DNA from: Clostridiaceae bacterium | Lineage (GTDB): Bacteria > Bacillota > Clostridia > Saccharofermentanales > UBA5734 | Length of the DNA: 18,911 bases | Direction of reading: 5' to 3' | Assembly (NCBI GenBank): GCA_012727965.1 | Contig: JAAYFZ010000288.1 | Location: 1-18,911, forward strand | In this document: positions 1 through 7,222 of the stretch, piece after piece | Layout: each line of letters starts with the position of its first letter | How positions within the stretch are numbered: the stretch's first letter is position 1 | Made by a program: the position numbers and the translations under genes | Notes under the pieces: generated by a model | Database searches by the model: none | Seen by the model: the letters and a program-made list of their open reading frames with translations, nothing else | What the model was told of the DNA's origin: nothing

Positions 1-1641
1 ATGATCAATAGTCTTGGTCTGGCTGTCTTGACTGAGGATGCAATAATGCAGACCGGTCTGCTTGAACGACCGATTCGTATCGTAGATCAGTGGGCTTATC
101 ATTCAAGGCTGTATGAAGCAGCTGCAGTCGTTGCAGTTCGCGATGAACTCGAGCTTGTTCAGCTTAATTCATTCGGTTGCGGTCTTGACGCTGTCACTAC
201 AGATCAGGTTCAGGAGATCCTCGAGGCTCAGAACAAGATCTATACTGTTCTTAAGATCGATGAAGTCAGTAATCTTGGTGCTGCCAGAATCAGAATGCGT
301 TCATTGAAAGTTGCAATGCAGGAGAGAAGTAAGAATAAGGCATCTGCAACAAGAGAGAAGAAGCCATATACGATTGAACGTATACCTTTTACACAGGAAA
401 TGAAGAAGAATCACACGATCCTGGCACCACAGATGTCACCGATGCATTTCCGTTTTATTGAGAGTGTGCTTAATCATCATGGTTTTAATACCAAGGTTTT
501 GGAAAAAACCACTGCCGAAGATATTGAGACTGGTTTGAAATATGTCAACAATGATGCATGTTATCCTTCGATCATCGTCGTAGGACAGTTGGTGAACGCC
601 TTCATCAGAGGAGGATACGATCCTGATAACTGTTCGGTCTTCATCACACAAACAGGCGGCGGCTGCCGTGCCACAAACTATGTGGCCTTTCTACGAAAAG
701 CATTGAAGGATGCCGGTTTCCCACAGGTACCGGTCGTAGCTTTGTCAGCCACGGGAATTGAGAGTAATCCAGGTGTCAAATTCACGCTAAACCTGCTCCA
801 TCAATGTATTCAGGCCCTGGTACTCGGAGACCTGCTTCAGACTGTGCTGCTTCGCATCAGACCTTATGAGGCAGAGCCGGACAGTGCGCATAACTTGTAT
901 ATCCGCTGGAATACAATAATCAAACAGTTTTTCGAGCAGGATGGCTTCTCGCCATTGCTTGGACGACGCCTGCGCTACGGTCAGATCATTGAAATGGTTG
1001 TCGATGATTTCGACAAACTGCCGCTGATTGAAAATGAACGCAAACCGCGTGTTGGACTTGTTGGCGAGATTCTGGTTAAATTCCATCCTGACGCCAATAA
1101 TCATGCTGTCGCCGTAATTGAGTCGGAAGGCTGCGAGGCAGTTATGCCAGGCTTGCTCGACTTCTTCCTGTATACCATTTACAATTCTCAGTGGAAATAT
1201 GAGAACCTCGGAACGAGTGCCAGTGGTGCCTATGTTTCGAAGGTTCTGATCAAGCTGATCGAGGGCTACAGAGCGAAAATGCGCAAGGTGCTGGCAGCTA
1301 CCAACGGCAAGTTTGATGTGCCGGTTCCGATTGAGGAACTTGGCCGTAAGGCTGAAGGTGTGCTCTCACTAGGGAATATCAGTGGTGAGGGCTGGTTCCT
1401 CACAGCTGAGATGATCGAACTGATCGAGAGTGGAGTGCCGAATATCATCTGTGCTCAGCCTTTTGCCTGTTTGCCTAATCATGTAACGGGAAAAGGCATG
1501 ATCAAGGAACTGCGTCGCCAATTTCCGCAGTCCAATATCGTGCCGATCGATTATGATCCTGGTGCCAGTGAAGTCAATCAGTTAAACAGAATCAAGCTGA
1601 TGCTGTCAACGGCCATGCATCAGCACAGCAAGATAAATTAA
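1..1641 (+). CDS. Acyl-CoA dehydratase activase-related protein (C-terminal part, 5'-truncated)
   Basis: This is the 3' part of a protein related to 2-hydroxyacyl-CoA dehydratases and their ATP-dependent activators. Full-length members in Clostridia are usually about 1400 residues, with BcrAD/BadFG activase domains first and a dehydratase-like region last. The 546 visible residues match only that last region, so the ATG at position 1 is probably internal and the true start lies outside the window. Conserved signatures include LNSFGCGLDAVTTDQ (Cys60), NNDACYPS (Cys187), TGGGCRATNY (Cys222), ESEGCEAV (Cys378) and CAQPFACLPNHV (Cys484, Cys490). These cysteines are candidate iron-sulfur ligands, but that is inference. 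The substrate of this widespread long form is not established, and it should not be named 2-hydroxyglutaryl-CoA dehydratase on this evidence. The stop codon overlaps the stop of the convergent DHHW gene. Confidence 0.85.
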   Translation: MINSLGLAVLTEDAIMQTGLLERPIRIVDQWAYHSRLYEAAAVVAVRDELELVQLNSFGCGLDAVTTDQVQEILEAQNKIYTVLKIDEVSNLGAARIRMRSLKVAMQERSKNKASATREKKPYTIERIPFTQEMKKNHTILAPQMSPMHFRFIESVLNHHGFNTKVLEKTTAEDIETGLKYVNNDACYPSIIVVGQLVNAFIRGGYDPDNCSVFITQTGGGCRATNYVAFLRKALKDAGFPQVPVVALSATGIESNPGVKFTLNLLHQCIQALVLGDLLQTVLLRIRPYEAEPDSAHNLYIRWNTIIKQFFEQDGFSPLLGRRLRYGQIIEMVVDDFDKLPLIENERKPRVGLVGEILVKFHPDANNHAVAVIESEGCEAVMPGLLDFFLYTIYNSQWKYENLGTSASGAYVSKVLIKLIEGYRAKMRKVLAATNGKFDVPVPIEELGRKAEGVLSLGNISGEGWFLTAEMIELIESGVPNIICAQPFACLPNHVTGKGMIKELRRQFPQSNIVPIDYDPGASEVNQLNRIKLMLSTAMHQHSKIN

Positions 1642-3068
1642 CCGATCATCTTGTTGAATCCTTCGACCCATTTGCTATTACTGATTGCGAAAGTGTAGTT
1701 TATAACAACAATATCATTTATATTATTATCCTGGACAAAGGCTGGCAGATCCATGTTTATCGAACGTGGGTCTGCCACATATACGTTTTCATAATGGCTG
1801 GCAAGATAAGGTACGAAGGCATTGCCGTAGGATTCTTTGATTACGATCACACTGCGGCCATTCTTAGTTGATGTATTATAATGCGCCAACGGGTGGTCAC
1901 CTTCGATGAAGGCAAGATATTGGCTTTTTGTTTTGGTTGTTTTATTTATCAGCTCTATGCTACGTCCATTTTGCATGGATACATCCTGATAAGCTGTCCC
2001 TATTGCTGTTACCGCAGGTTCATAATAATTGACTATATCAGGTGTAGCTGCCAGAACACTGCTCTGTGTATATCTATATAAGCTGCCCAGAAAATCTCCT
2101 TCTATGCGTCCATGCGTGAGTGCTTCAAGAGGCACTGGCTCGATGCCAGCGGCAGCTGCAAACGCACGATAGCCGTAATAGGCCCCCAGAGCCGTCCAGT
2201 GATGGTCGCTGCGGAAATATATATAATCCTGCCAGTGGGCTGCGAGCTCGCTGTAGGCGTCTACAGAGCGTATCTCCGGGGACAGACGCGAATAGGTGTT
2301 ATCGATTGCAACAGCTTGCGAGCTACTAAGAGAATGATACTTCTCTGGCGAGTAGAACTCAATTGCGGTTGGTGCAAGCAAATTGTAAACCTGAGCGGAA
2401 TCAACTTTTGCAGCCAGACGGTTGATAAGTTCAGCATAATAATCTGATTTACTCTGGCTGAAGCCATATATTTCCATCGCAACATTGTTCACAATAATAA
2501 CAGCTGAATAGTCAGCTACTTCGCCTTCAACACCTGGAGTCGGCAGCGGCTCAACCGGAGCAGGTGCTACTGTTGTTTCTGTTTTATCAAGTTCAGAAGT
2601 CTCAGCAGGTACGACAGAACTCTCTGTTGTATCAGGCTCATTATCAACTTGATCATTTGATGTTTCCGAAGGATCATTTTGGCCACCGGCATTTGAAACT
2701 GAAGGTTCAGGTGCAAGTGTTTCTGCTGGATCATCATCCGTCAGAATCTGGCCGCTGCCAAGATCATTAGCCGGGCCCTGGATCAAAGTCACCTGATCAT
2801 CATCAAAGGAAAAACTCATAAGCTCTTTTACTGAATTATTGACTTGTATCAGTGTATTGCGAAAAGGGAATTGATCAGCAAACCACTTTTCTGTATCACG
2901 ACCGAAGCTGCCATCAATAAAATTGCTCCAGGAAAAAACTGGCCGCTGCTGCAATGACCTGTTTTCCTGTGCAGAGATTGCCTGATCAGGCCAGACCAGC
3001 TTAAATGCTGATAATACGAAGATCGGCAGTAAGAACATTATTACAACTTTTTGTTGATGTTTATTCAC
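1638..3068 (-). CDS. DHHW (AlgX/AlgJ-like) cell-surface O-acetylation protein
   Basis: Predicted extracytoplasmic partner of the MBOAT acyltransferase encoded just upstream. AlgX/AlgJ-type proteins have an SGNH-hydrolase-like fold and move acetyl groups onto exported polysaccharides. The 476 residues hold an N-terminal membrane anchor (about residues 7-28), a linker rich in Ser, Thr, Pro and Glu (about 100-185), then the catalytic-type domain with the DHHW signature at 288-291 (SDHHWTALGAYYG) and KESYGNAFVPYL with Ser413 as candidate nucleophile. A GTG start at 3068 is chosen because GGAGG (3076-3080, minus strand) lies 7 nt before it. An in-frame GTG at 3086 would put that ribosome binding site inside the gene. 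The gene follows the MBOAT stop by 30 nt, so the two are almost certainly one operon. The acceptor polymer is unknown. Confidence 0.85.
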   Translation of the reverse strand: MNKHQQKVVIMFLLPIFVLSAFKLVWPDQAISAQENRSLQQRPVFSWSNFIDGSFGRDTEKWFADQFPFRNTLIQVNNSVKELMSFSFDDDQVTLIQGPANDLGSGQILTDDDPAETLAPEPSVSNAGGQNDPSETSNDQVDNEPDTTESSVVPAETSELDKTETTVAPAPVEPLPTPGVEGEVADYSAVIIVNNVAMEIYGFSQSKSDYYAELINRLAAKVDSAQVYNLLAPTAIEFYSPEKYHSLSSSQAVAIDNTYSRLSPEIRSVDAYSELAAHWQDYIYFRSDHHWTALGAYYGYRAFAAAAGIEPVPLEALTHGRIEGDFLGSLYRYTQSSVLAATPDIVNYYEPAVTAIGTAYQDVSMQNGRSIELINKTTKTKSQYLAFIEGDHPLAHYNTSTKNGRSVIVIKESYGNAFVPYLASHYENVYVADPRSINMDLPAFVQDNNINDIVVINYTFAISNSKWVEGFNKMIG

Positions 3069-3075
3069 CGGATAA

Positions 3076-3080
3076 CCTCC
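3076..3080 (-). promoter_or_regulatory. Ribosome binding site fixing the DHHW gene start
   Basis: GGAGG on the minus strand, 7 nt before the GTG at 3068-3066. It decides the start, because the longer reading frame from 3086 would translate through it. Confidence 0.7.
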
Positions 3081-3098
3081 AGACACAAATCATTCTAG

Positions 3099-4511
3099 TC
3101 AAAAACGGAAATATAAAAAAGGATTGAAGCTTGAGCCTGCCAATGCCGCTGTTGCAAAAAATAGGATCCCGATATTTACTATGATTACGATTATCGTATA
3201 AGCAGGATGATAAGTTTTTACTGCATGAAGCTTGCTCAATCTAGCACCTAGATTTTTAAGTAATGGTGTAGTAAGAATCATTGCGATCAGCAAAAAAACA
3301 AATTCGTTTTGCAGAAGGATCTGAGCTCTGATGTCAAAAGCAGTACTACCGGCAAAAAACATTTTGGTCAGCATCAGACGAATCTCTCCCAAGGTACTGA
3401 AGTAGAAGAACACCCAACCGAATACTACAATCAGCAAAGCATATATGTGGGAAACCACTGCCGGCAGCTTTGCGAGAATTTTGCCGAGAAAAAGCTTCTC
3501 AACTGTTAAGAAAATGAAGAAATAGAGTCCCCAGAAAACGAAATTCCAACTCGCACCGTGCCAGAGTCCTGTAAGTGCCCAGACGATGAACATATTTCTA
3601 ATCTGATGATGCTTATTGCCGCCTAGAGGTATATAGAGATAATCGCGGAAAAAGGTACTCAGAGAAATATGCCATCTGCGCCAGAAATCAGTAATTGAGC
3701 TTGCTATATAGGGGTAATTGAAATTCTCTTTGAAGCGGAAGCCAAACATGCTGCCGAGACCAATAGCCATATCAGAATATCCTGAAAAATCAAAATAGAT
3801 CTGCAAAGAGAAAGCAATAATGCCGATCCACGCTTCTGAAGAGCTTAGAGCCGGCAATCTTGAACCGATCGTTTGACTAACAATTTCACCCGCATGATTG
3901 GCGATCAGGACCTTTTTTGCCAGACCTGTTAAGAATCTGGCGATACCTCTGCTAAAATCCTCAAGTGTGATTTTTCTATCTTTGATCTGATCGGCAATGT
4001 CATCATAACGGACTATAGGACCGGCAATCAGTTGCGGGAACAATGATATATAAAGCATGAAATCAAAATATGACCTCTGAATCTTGGTTTTCCCTCTATA
4101 AAGGTCGATAGCATAGGTGAGTGCCTGAAATGTGTAAAATGAAATGCCTATTGGCAATGAAAACTTAGGTACTCTTAAATCTATAAAAGGAAGCAGATTC
4201 AAGTTTGATATTACAAATCCACTGTATTTGAATAACGCAAGTGAACTAAGAGAAGCAATTAGCGTTATCACGAGAAACAGACGGGATTTGAACTTGTTAT
4301 CTCGATATTTTTCGATTCCCAAGCCCGCAAGATAGACAAGCAGACCTGTCAGGATCATCAAAACAACCCAAACTGGCTCTCCCCAAGCATAAAAAGCAAG
4401 GGAGAATACTAACAAAACTCTATTTCTTGTCTTAGTGTTTCCTGACAGCAGATAGACTAACAGACACAACGGCAGGAAACCATATAAAAATACAAGGCTG
4501 GAAAAAACCAT
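3099..4511 (-). CDS. MBOAT family O-acyltransferase (AlgI-like)
   Basis: Multi-pass membrane acyltransferase of the AlgI/DltB type, expected to carry acyl (usually acetyl) groups across the membrane to an extracytoplasmic acceptor. The 470-residue length is normal for the family. Visible hallmarks are FPQLIAGPIVRY, FDFSGYSDMAIGLG, NFNYPYIASSITDFWRRWHISLSTFF, YIPLGG and LTGLWHGASWNFVFWG, which contains the invariant catalytic histidine (His318). Many hydrophobic segments run from the N-terminus (MVFSSLVFLYGFLPLCLLVYLL) to the C-terminus. The ATG at 4511 has a GGGGTGAT-type ribosome binding site about 2 nt upstream on the minus strand. The gene leads the operon with the DHHW gene, the pairing used for exopolysaccharide or cell-wall O-acetylation. 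No polymer synthesis genes are in view, so the target is unknown. DltB is less likely, since no dltA/C/D neighbours are present. Confidence 0.92.
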   Translation of the reverse strand: MVFSSLVFLYGFLPLCLLVYLLSGNTKTRNRVLLVFSLAFYAWGEPVWVVLMILTGLLVYLAGLGIEKYRDNKFKSRLFLVITLIASLSSLALFKYSGFVISNLNLLPFIDLRVPKFSLPIGISFYTFQALTYAIDLYRGKTKIQRSYFDFMLYISLFPQLIAGPIVRYDDIADQIKDRKITLEDFSRGIARFLTGLAKKVLIANHAGEIVSQTIGSRLPALSSSEAWIGIIAFSLQIYFDFSGYSDMAIGLGSMFGFRFKENFNYPYIASSITDFWRRWHISLSTFFRDYLYIPLGGNKHHQIRNMFIVWALTGLWHGASWNFVFWGLYFFIFLTVEKLFLGKILAKLPAVVSHIYALLIVVFGWVFFYFSTLGEIRLMLTKMFFAGSTAFDIRAQILLQNEFVFLLIAMILTTPLLKNLGARLSKLHAVKTYHPAYTIIVIIVNIGILFFATAALAGSSFNPFLYFRF

Positions 4512-4544
4512 ATATCACCCCGAGGCAGAAAATACTGACAACAA

Positions 4545-4576
4545 ATTATAAGTTAATTGCCAGTGCAACTTATAAT
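4545..4576. repeat. Perfect 10-bp inverted repeat at the MBOAT promoter (candidate operator)
   Basis: Arms ATTATAAGTT (4545-4554) and AACTTATAAT (4567-4576) are exact reverse complements separated by 12 nt. The repeat spans from the -10 element of the predicted MBOAT promoter to about 20 nt past its start point. That suits binding of a dimeric repressor better than a terminator, since no T-run follows. The arms are AT-rich (only 1 of 10 bases is G or C), so chance is a real alternative. Confidence 0.4.
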
Positions 4577-4602
4577 ATATCCTCAAAAATGTCAGGTATC
4601 AA
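4574..4602 (-). promoter_or_regulatory. Predicted sigma-A-type promoter of the MBOAT-DHHW operon
   Basis: On the minus strand, TTGATA (4602-4597), a 17-nt spacer and TATATT (4579-4574) each match the consensus at 5 of 6 positions. Transcription should start near 4567, giving a leader of about 55 nt before the MBOAT ATG. The 10-bp inverted repeat at 4545-4576 overlaps the -10 and start region. Confidence 0.6.
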
Positions 4603-4644
4603 TCATTATTATGATAAGAGATGACAAATTACACTTTGCTGACA

Positions 4645-4673
4645 TTGACAGTCCGTGAAACTCTCATTATATT
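4645..4673 (+). promoter_or_regulatory. Strong predicted sigma-A promoter of the ECF transporter S component gene
   Basis: TTGACA (4645-4650, perfect), a 17-nt spacer and TATATT (4668-4673, 5 of 6). The expected start point is near 4680, leaving a leader of only about 20 nt before the ATG. This excludes the upstream in-frame ATG at 4655, which lies inside the promoter, and leaves no room for a riboswitch, a common regulator of vitamin-transporter S components. Confidence 0.65.
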
Positions 4674-4690
4674 TAGTACAGACCTCGAAA

Positions 4691-4695
4691 AGGAG
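4691..4695 (+). promoter_or_regulatory. Ribosome binding site fixing the S component start
   Basis: AGGAG lies 4 nt before the ATG at 4700 and 7 nt before a second in-frame ATG at 4703. It rules out the longer frame beginning at 4655. Confidence 0.65.
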
Positions 4696-4699
4696 AAAA

Positions 4700-5311
4700 A
4701 TGATGACTGAACTGAAAATGAATGACAATAAACCAGATAAAGTGAGACAAGCAGTCAGAAGAATTACTTATGGTGGAATTCTCGCAGCAATCATATTGAT
4801 CGCGACGATCGTTTTTCAGTTCCCGATTCCTATGCCTGCTCTCAAAGGATATGTCAATTTCGGTGATGGCGTAATTATTGCAGCTGCTATGATCATGGGC
4901 CCGTATGCAGCAGTAAGTGCGGCAATCGGTTCAGCACTTGCTGACCTGCTATCTTCCTATGTTTTATTTGCACCTGCAACTTTTCTTATAAAAGGACTGA
5001 TGGGGCTGTTTGCCGGAATTATGTTCAAAAAATATCCAAATATAAAATGGTATGCCGCAGTTGGAGTTATAACGATCTGTGAAGCGATCATGGTCAGCGG
5101 TTATTTTGTTTTTGAGATGTTTTATTATGCTCTGACCAATTCGCCTGATGGGCTGGCCAGAGGAGCCATGACTGCTGCTATCGCATTGCCTTTTAATGCT
5201 GTACAGGGTGTTGCCGCTGTGCTTCTAGGCCTTGCTATGATGCCTGTAGCCAGACGTCTCAGAATCGATCGAACCGATGAACATAATACCATTGACCGAG
5301 ATTATGTGTGA
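4700..5311 (+). CDS. ECF transporter S component (substrate-binding membrane subunit)
   Basis: Small hydrophobic protein (203-204 residues) of the energy-coupling-factor importer S-component type, which binds a vitamin or other micronutrient and joins a shared EcfA/EcfA'/EcfT module. The diagnostic stretch is KGYVNFGDGVIIAAAMIMGPYAAVSAAIGSALADLL followed by YVLFAPATFLIKGLMGLFAGIM, typical of the PF07155-like group. About six membrane segments are visible between a charged N-terminus and a charged C-terminal tail. Start 4700 (or 4703) is set by AGGAG at 4691-4695 and by the promoter at 4645-4673. No energizing subunits are nearby, so it is an orphan S component that presumably uses a module encoded elsewhere. 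The substrate cannot be read from the sequence. Confidence 0.85.
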   Translation: MMTELKMNDNKPDKVRQAVRRITYGGILAAIILIATIVFQFPIPMPALKGYVNFGDGVIIAAAMIMGPYAAVSAAIGSALADLLSSYVLFAPATFLIKGLMGLFAGIMFKKYPNIKWYAAVGVITICEAIMVSGYFVFEMFYYALTNSPDGLARGAMTAAIALPFNAVQGVAAVLLGLAMMPVARRLRIDRTDEHNTIDRDYV

Positions 5312-5320
5312 TAAAATACT
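5292..5320 (+). promoter_or_regulatory. Weak candidate promoter for the sigma/anti-sigma genes
   Basis: TTGACC (5292-5297), 17 nt, AATACT (5315-5320, 4 of 6). It overlaps the end of the S component gene and would give a leader of about 55 nt. No clear terminator separates the S component from the sigma gene, so read-through is also possible. I saw no obvious ECF-sigma autoregulatory promoter. Confidence 0.3.
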
Positions 5321-5381
5321 CCTATGTTTTATTTATTATTAGAGTACTTCATCACAGCATGATCACAAAGAGGAACCTTCG

Positions 5382-5975
5382 ATGAGAGAGCAGCTTGATC
5401 GAAATGAAGGTAAATGGCTCAAACAGGCAAAAGAAGGCAACACTGATGCTTTTGCCAATATTGTAGAGCTGTATCTGCCCAAAATCTATAGCCTTTGTCT
5501 TAAGTTGACAGGAAATAAGGAAGATGCAGAGGATTGTGTTCAAGATACATTTATAAAAGTCTGGACATCTTTGGGAGAATTTCGGGAGAGCTCTTCGATA
5601 TATACCTGGATATATAGAATTGCAGCTAATACCTGTAATGACCATCTGAGAAAAATGAGCAGGCATCGCGTTCTGTCGCTTGAAGGAGCCGCAATGGAGG
5701 ATGATGTCGTTCCTTTGCTGTATATTAGGGATGATAGACCATTGCCTGATGAACAGCTTGCTAATAGAGAATCGGCTGAAAATGTTAGGCGCTTGCTTCA
5801 GGAATTACCCGATAATATGCGGGAGGTCCTGGTATTACGGGATATACAGCAACTAAGCTACAAAGAAATATCCCTGGCAACAGGAGTAGCTGAAGGTACT
5901 GTGAAATCAAGGCTGTTCAGAGCAAGACAGGAAATGTTAAAGCTTATTGAAAAAAAGGAACTATTTGAGACTTAG
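5382..5975 (+). CDS. ECF-family RNA polymerase sigma factor
   Basis: Alternative sigma factor of the extracytoplasmic function (group 4) type, which directs RNA polymerase to stress or envelope-response promoters. The 197 residues show region 2 at about 25-95 (NIVELYLPKIYSLCLKLTGNKEDAEDCVQDTFIKVW, then IYTWIYRIAANTCNDHLRK) and region 4 at about 135-190 (LPDNMREVLVLRDIQQLSYKEISLATGVAEGTVKSRLFRAR, a helix-turn-helix). Region 3 is absent, as usual for the class. The ATG at 5382 follows AGAGG by about 8 nt. The next gene, 43 nt downstream, encodes a zinc-binding anti-sigma factor, which identifies the pair as a signalling unit. The signal and the target promoters are unknown. The name sigW is not assigned, since the sequence alone does not separate the subgroups. 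Confidence 0.92.
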   Translation: MREQLDRNEGKWLKQAKEGNTDAFANIVELYLPKIYSLCLKLTGNKEDAEDCVQDTFIKVWTSLGEFRESSSIYTWIYRIAANTCNDHLRKMSRHRVLSLEGAAMEDDVVPLLYIRDDRPLPDEQLANRESAENVRRLLQELPDNMREVLVLRDIQQLSYKEISLATGVAEGTVKSRLFRARQEMLKLIEKKELFET

Positions 5976-6018
5976 AATCGTCTAAATTACAGATGAGAGT
6001 CGGAAAGGAGCTGAAGCT

Positions 6019-7206
6019 ATGCATAGGAAATGCGAACAATACCTAAATAGAATTCCTGATTATATAGATGGCAGCTTGCCGGCAAACAAAAGAGCTGAAA
6101 TGGAAAAACATTTGGCTGGTTGTAAATATTGCAAAAATGAACTGGAAACACAGAATAAATGGCTGGCTAACAGCTTCTTGAATCAAGAGGACGCTGAGCT
6201 TGCGCCTGAAGATAAACAGAGACTGCAAGAACAAATTATGGCGACTATACGTTCAAATGAGCAATCCAACCGTGCTGCGGCATATATAAATGAGTATAAA
6301 AGCAAAAGTGAAGTACAGGATGGTGTATTAGTAGGAAGTTCCAGTAGTCCGCAAATTGATTCGATTGAAGAGAACAAAAATAGCAGAGATCGAAAGCTCT
6401 GGAGAAGACTACCGGTTCTTGCTGGTTATGCTGCTGTCTTGTTACTGGTTTTTATTACTGCTCTACTTGTTAGGAATTTGAATGTACCCGATAGTAATAA
6501 TAATCTGGTGGATAAAGCTGAGAGAAATTTAATTAATGATTCGGGCATGGAGTTCGAATCAGCAGAAGGCGATTTGATAATAGATGCTTATTCAGACGAT
6601 TCTGCTACACTTCCAATGATTACCTCAGAGGCTATGGGGGCCCAGTCTGTTGATGAAACATTTGCAGCAGCAGTGGAAAATGATGGTTCAATCGATAGTG
6701 GAGAATTTTCAGCAGACAAATGGAGTAGCTTCAACGGGAGACTGGGAGAGCTGCCGCTTGACCCCGAACTGTTCTCCGAAAGTGAAGCGTTTGAAGCTGA
6801 AGGTGTATTTAATTCTTCCAAGGCTTTGCGAATTCTGATAACACAGAGTTCAGAGCAGACAACAACAGATACACCGGGCAACGCCCCTGACATTTCCGTT
6901 GATGAAAGTGAAATCGAGACGACAGCAACCACAACTCAAGTCACGGTAAACAAGCCACAGACTTCTGTCGGCAATGTATTGATACTAACTGCCTGGAATT
7001 CCTGGGATGTTGATGCTGCAGCTGATAATCTTAAGTATCAACTGCAGGAAAATGAGTCAGAATATGATATCATTATACTTGATGACTCTACAGGTATTGA
7101 TAAGATTGAGGCCATGATTGGCCCTGATGAGACAAAAGCCTGGAAGGAACAGATCAGTACGCAGAAGCTTGACGATCTAGTCTGGTTGGCGTTGATAGCA
7201 AAATAG
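6019..7206 (+). CDS. Zinc-binding (ZAS/zf-HC2) membrane anti-sigma factor with long extracytoplasmic domain
   Basis: Predicted partner that holds the upstream ECF sigma factor inactive at the membrane until a signal arrives. The N-terminal cytoplasmic domain carries the anti-sigma zinc motif His31-x3-Cys35-x2-Cys38 (HLAGCKYC) with Cys5 as a likely further ligand. A single membrane segment follows at about residues 133-152 (VLAGYAAVLLLVFITALLV) after the basic stretch RDRKLWRR. The remaining roughly 240 residues lie outside the membrane: first a Ser/Asp/Glu-rich, low-complexity part, then a Thr-rich stretch, then a small compact end domain (VGNVLILTAWNSWDVDAAADNLKYQL) that I do not recognise. 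The ATG at 6019 follows AAAGGAG by 8 nt. This extracytoplasmic part is longer than in many ZAS proteins and is the likely sensor, which is inference. Confidence 0.85.
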   Translation: MHRKCEQYLNRIPDYIDGSLPANKRAEMEKHLAGCKYCKNELETQNKWLANSFLNQEDAELAPEDKQRLQEQIMATIRSNEQSNRAAAYINEYKSKSEVQDGVLVGSSSSPQIDSIEENKNSRDRKLWRRLPVLAGYAAVLLLVFITALLVRNLNVPDSNNNLVDKAERNLINDSGMEFESAEGDLIIDAYSDDSATLPMITSEAMGAQSVDETFAAAVENDGSIDSGEFSADKWSSFNGRLGELPLDPELFSESEAFEAEGVFNSSKALRILITQSSEQTTTDTPGNAPDISVDESEIETTATTTQVTVNKPQTSVGNVLILTAWNSWDVDAAADNLKYQLQENESEYDIIILDDSTGIDKIEAMIGPDETKAWKEQISTQKLDDLVWLALIAK

Positions 7207-7208
7207 AC

Positions 7209-7214
7209 AGGAGG
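7209..7214 (+). promoter_or_regulatory. Ribosome binding site for the TTG start of polA
   Basis: Perfect AGGAGG, 8 nt before TTG at 7223. The first in-frame ATG (7238) is 23 nt away, too far, so TTG is preferred. Confidence 0.7.
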
Positions 7215-7222
7215 CTAGTGAC

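Noticed and set aside
2112..2447. Plus-strand frame of 111 residues inside the DHHW gene
   Set aside because: Shadow of the well-supported minus-strand gene, with no recognisable domain.
4655..4699. Upstream in-frame ATG extending the S component by 15 residues
   Set aside because: It lies inside the TTGACA-17-TATATT promoter and has no ribosome binding site. AGGAG before 4700/4703 is a much better signal.
5314..5348. Inverted repeat ATACTC/GAGTACT after the S component gene as a terminator
   Set aside because: Imperfect, short, with a 20-nt AT-rich spacer and no following T-run.
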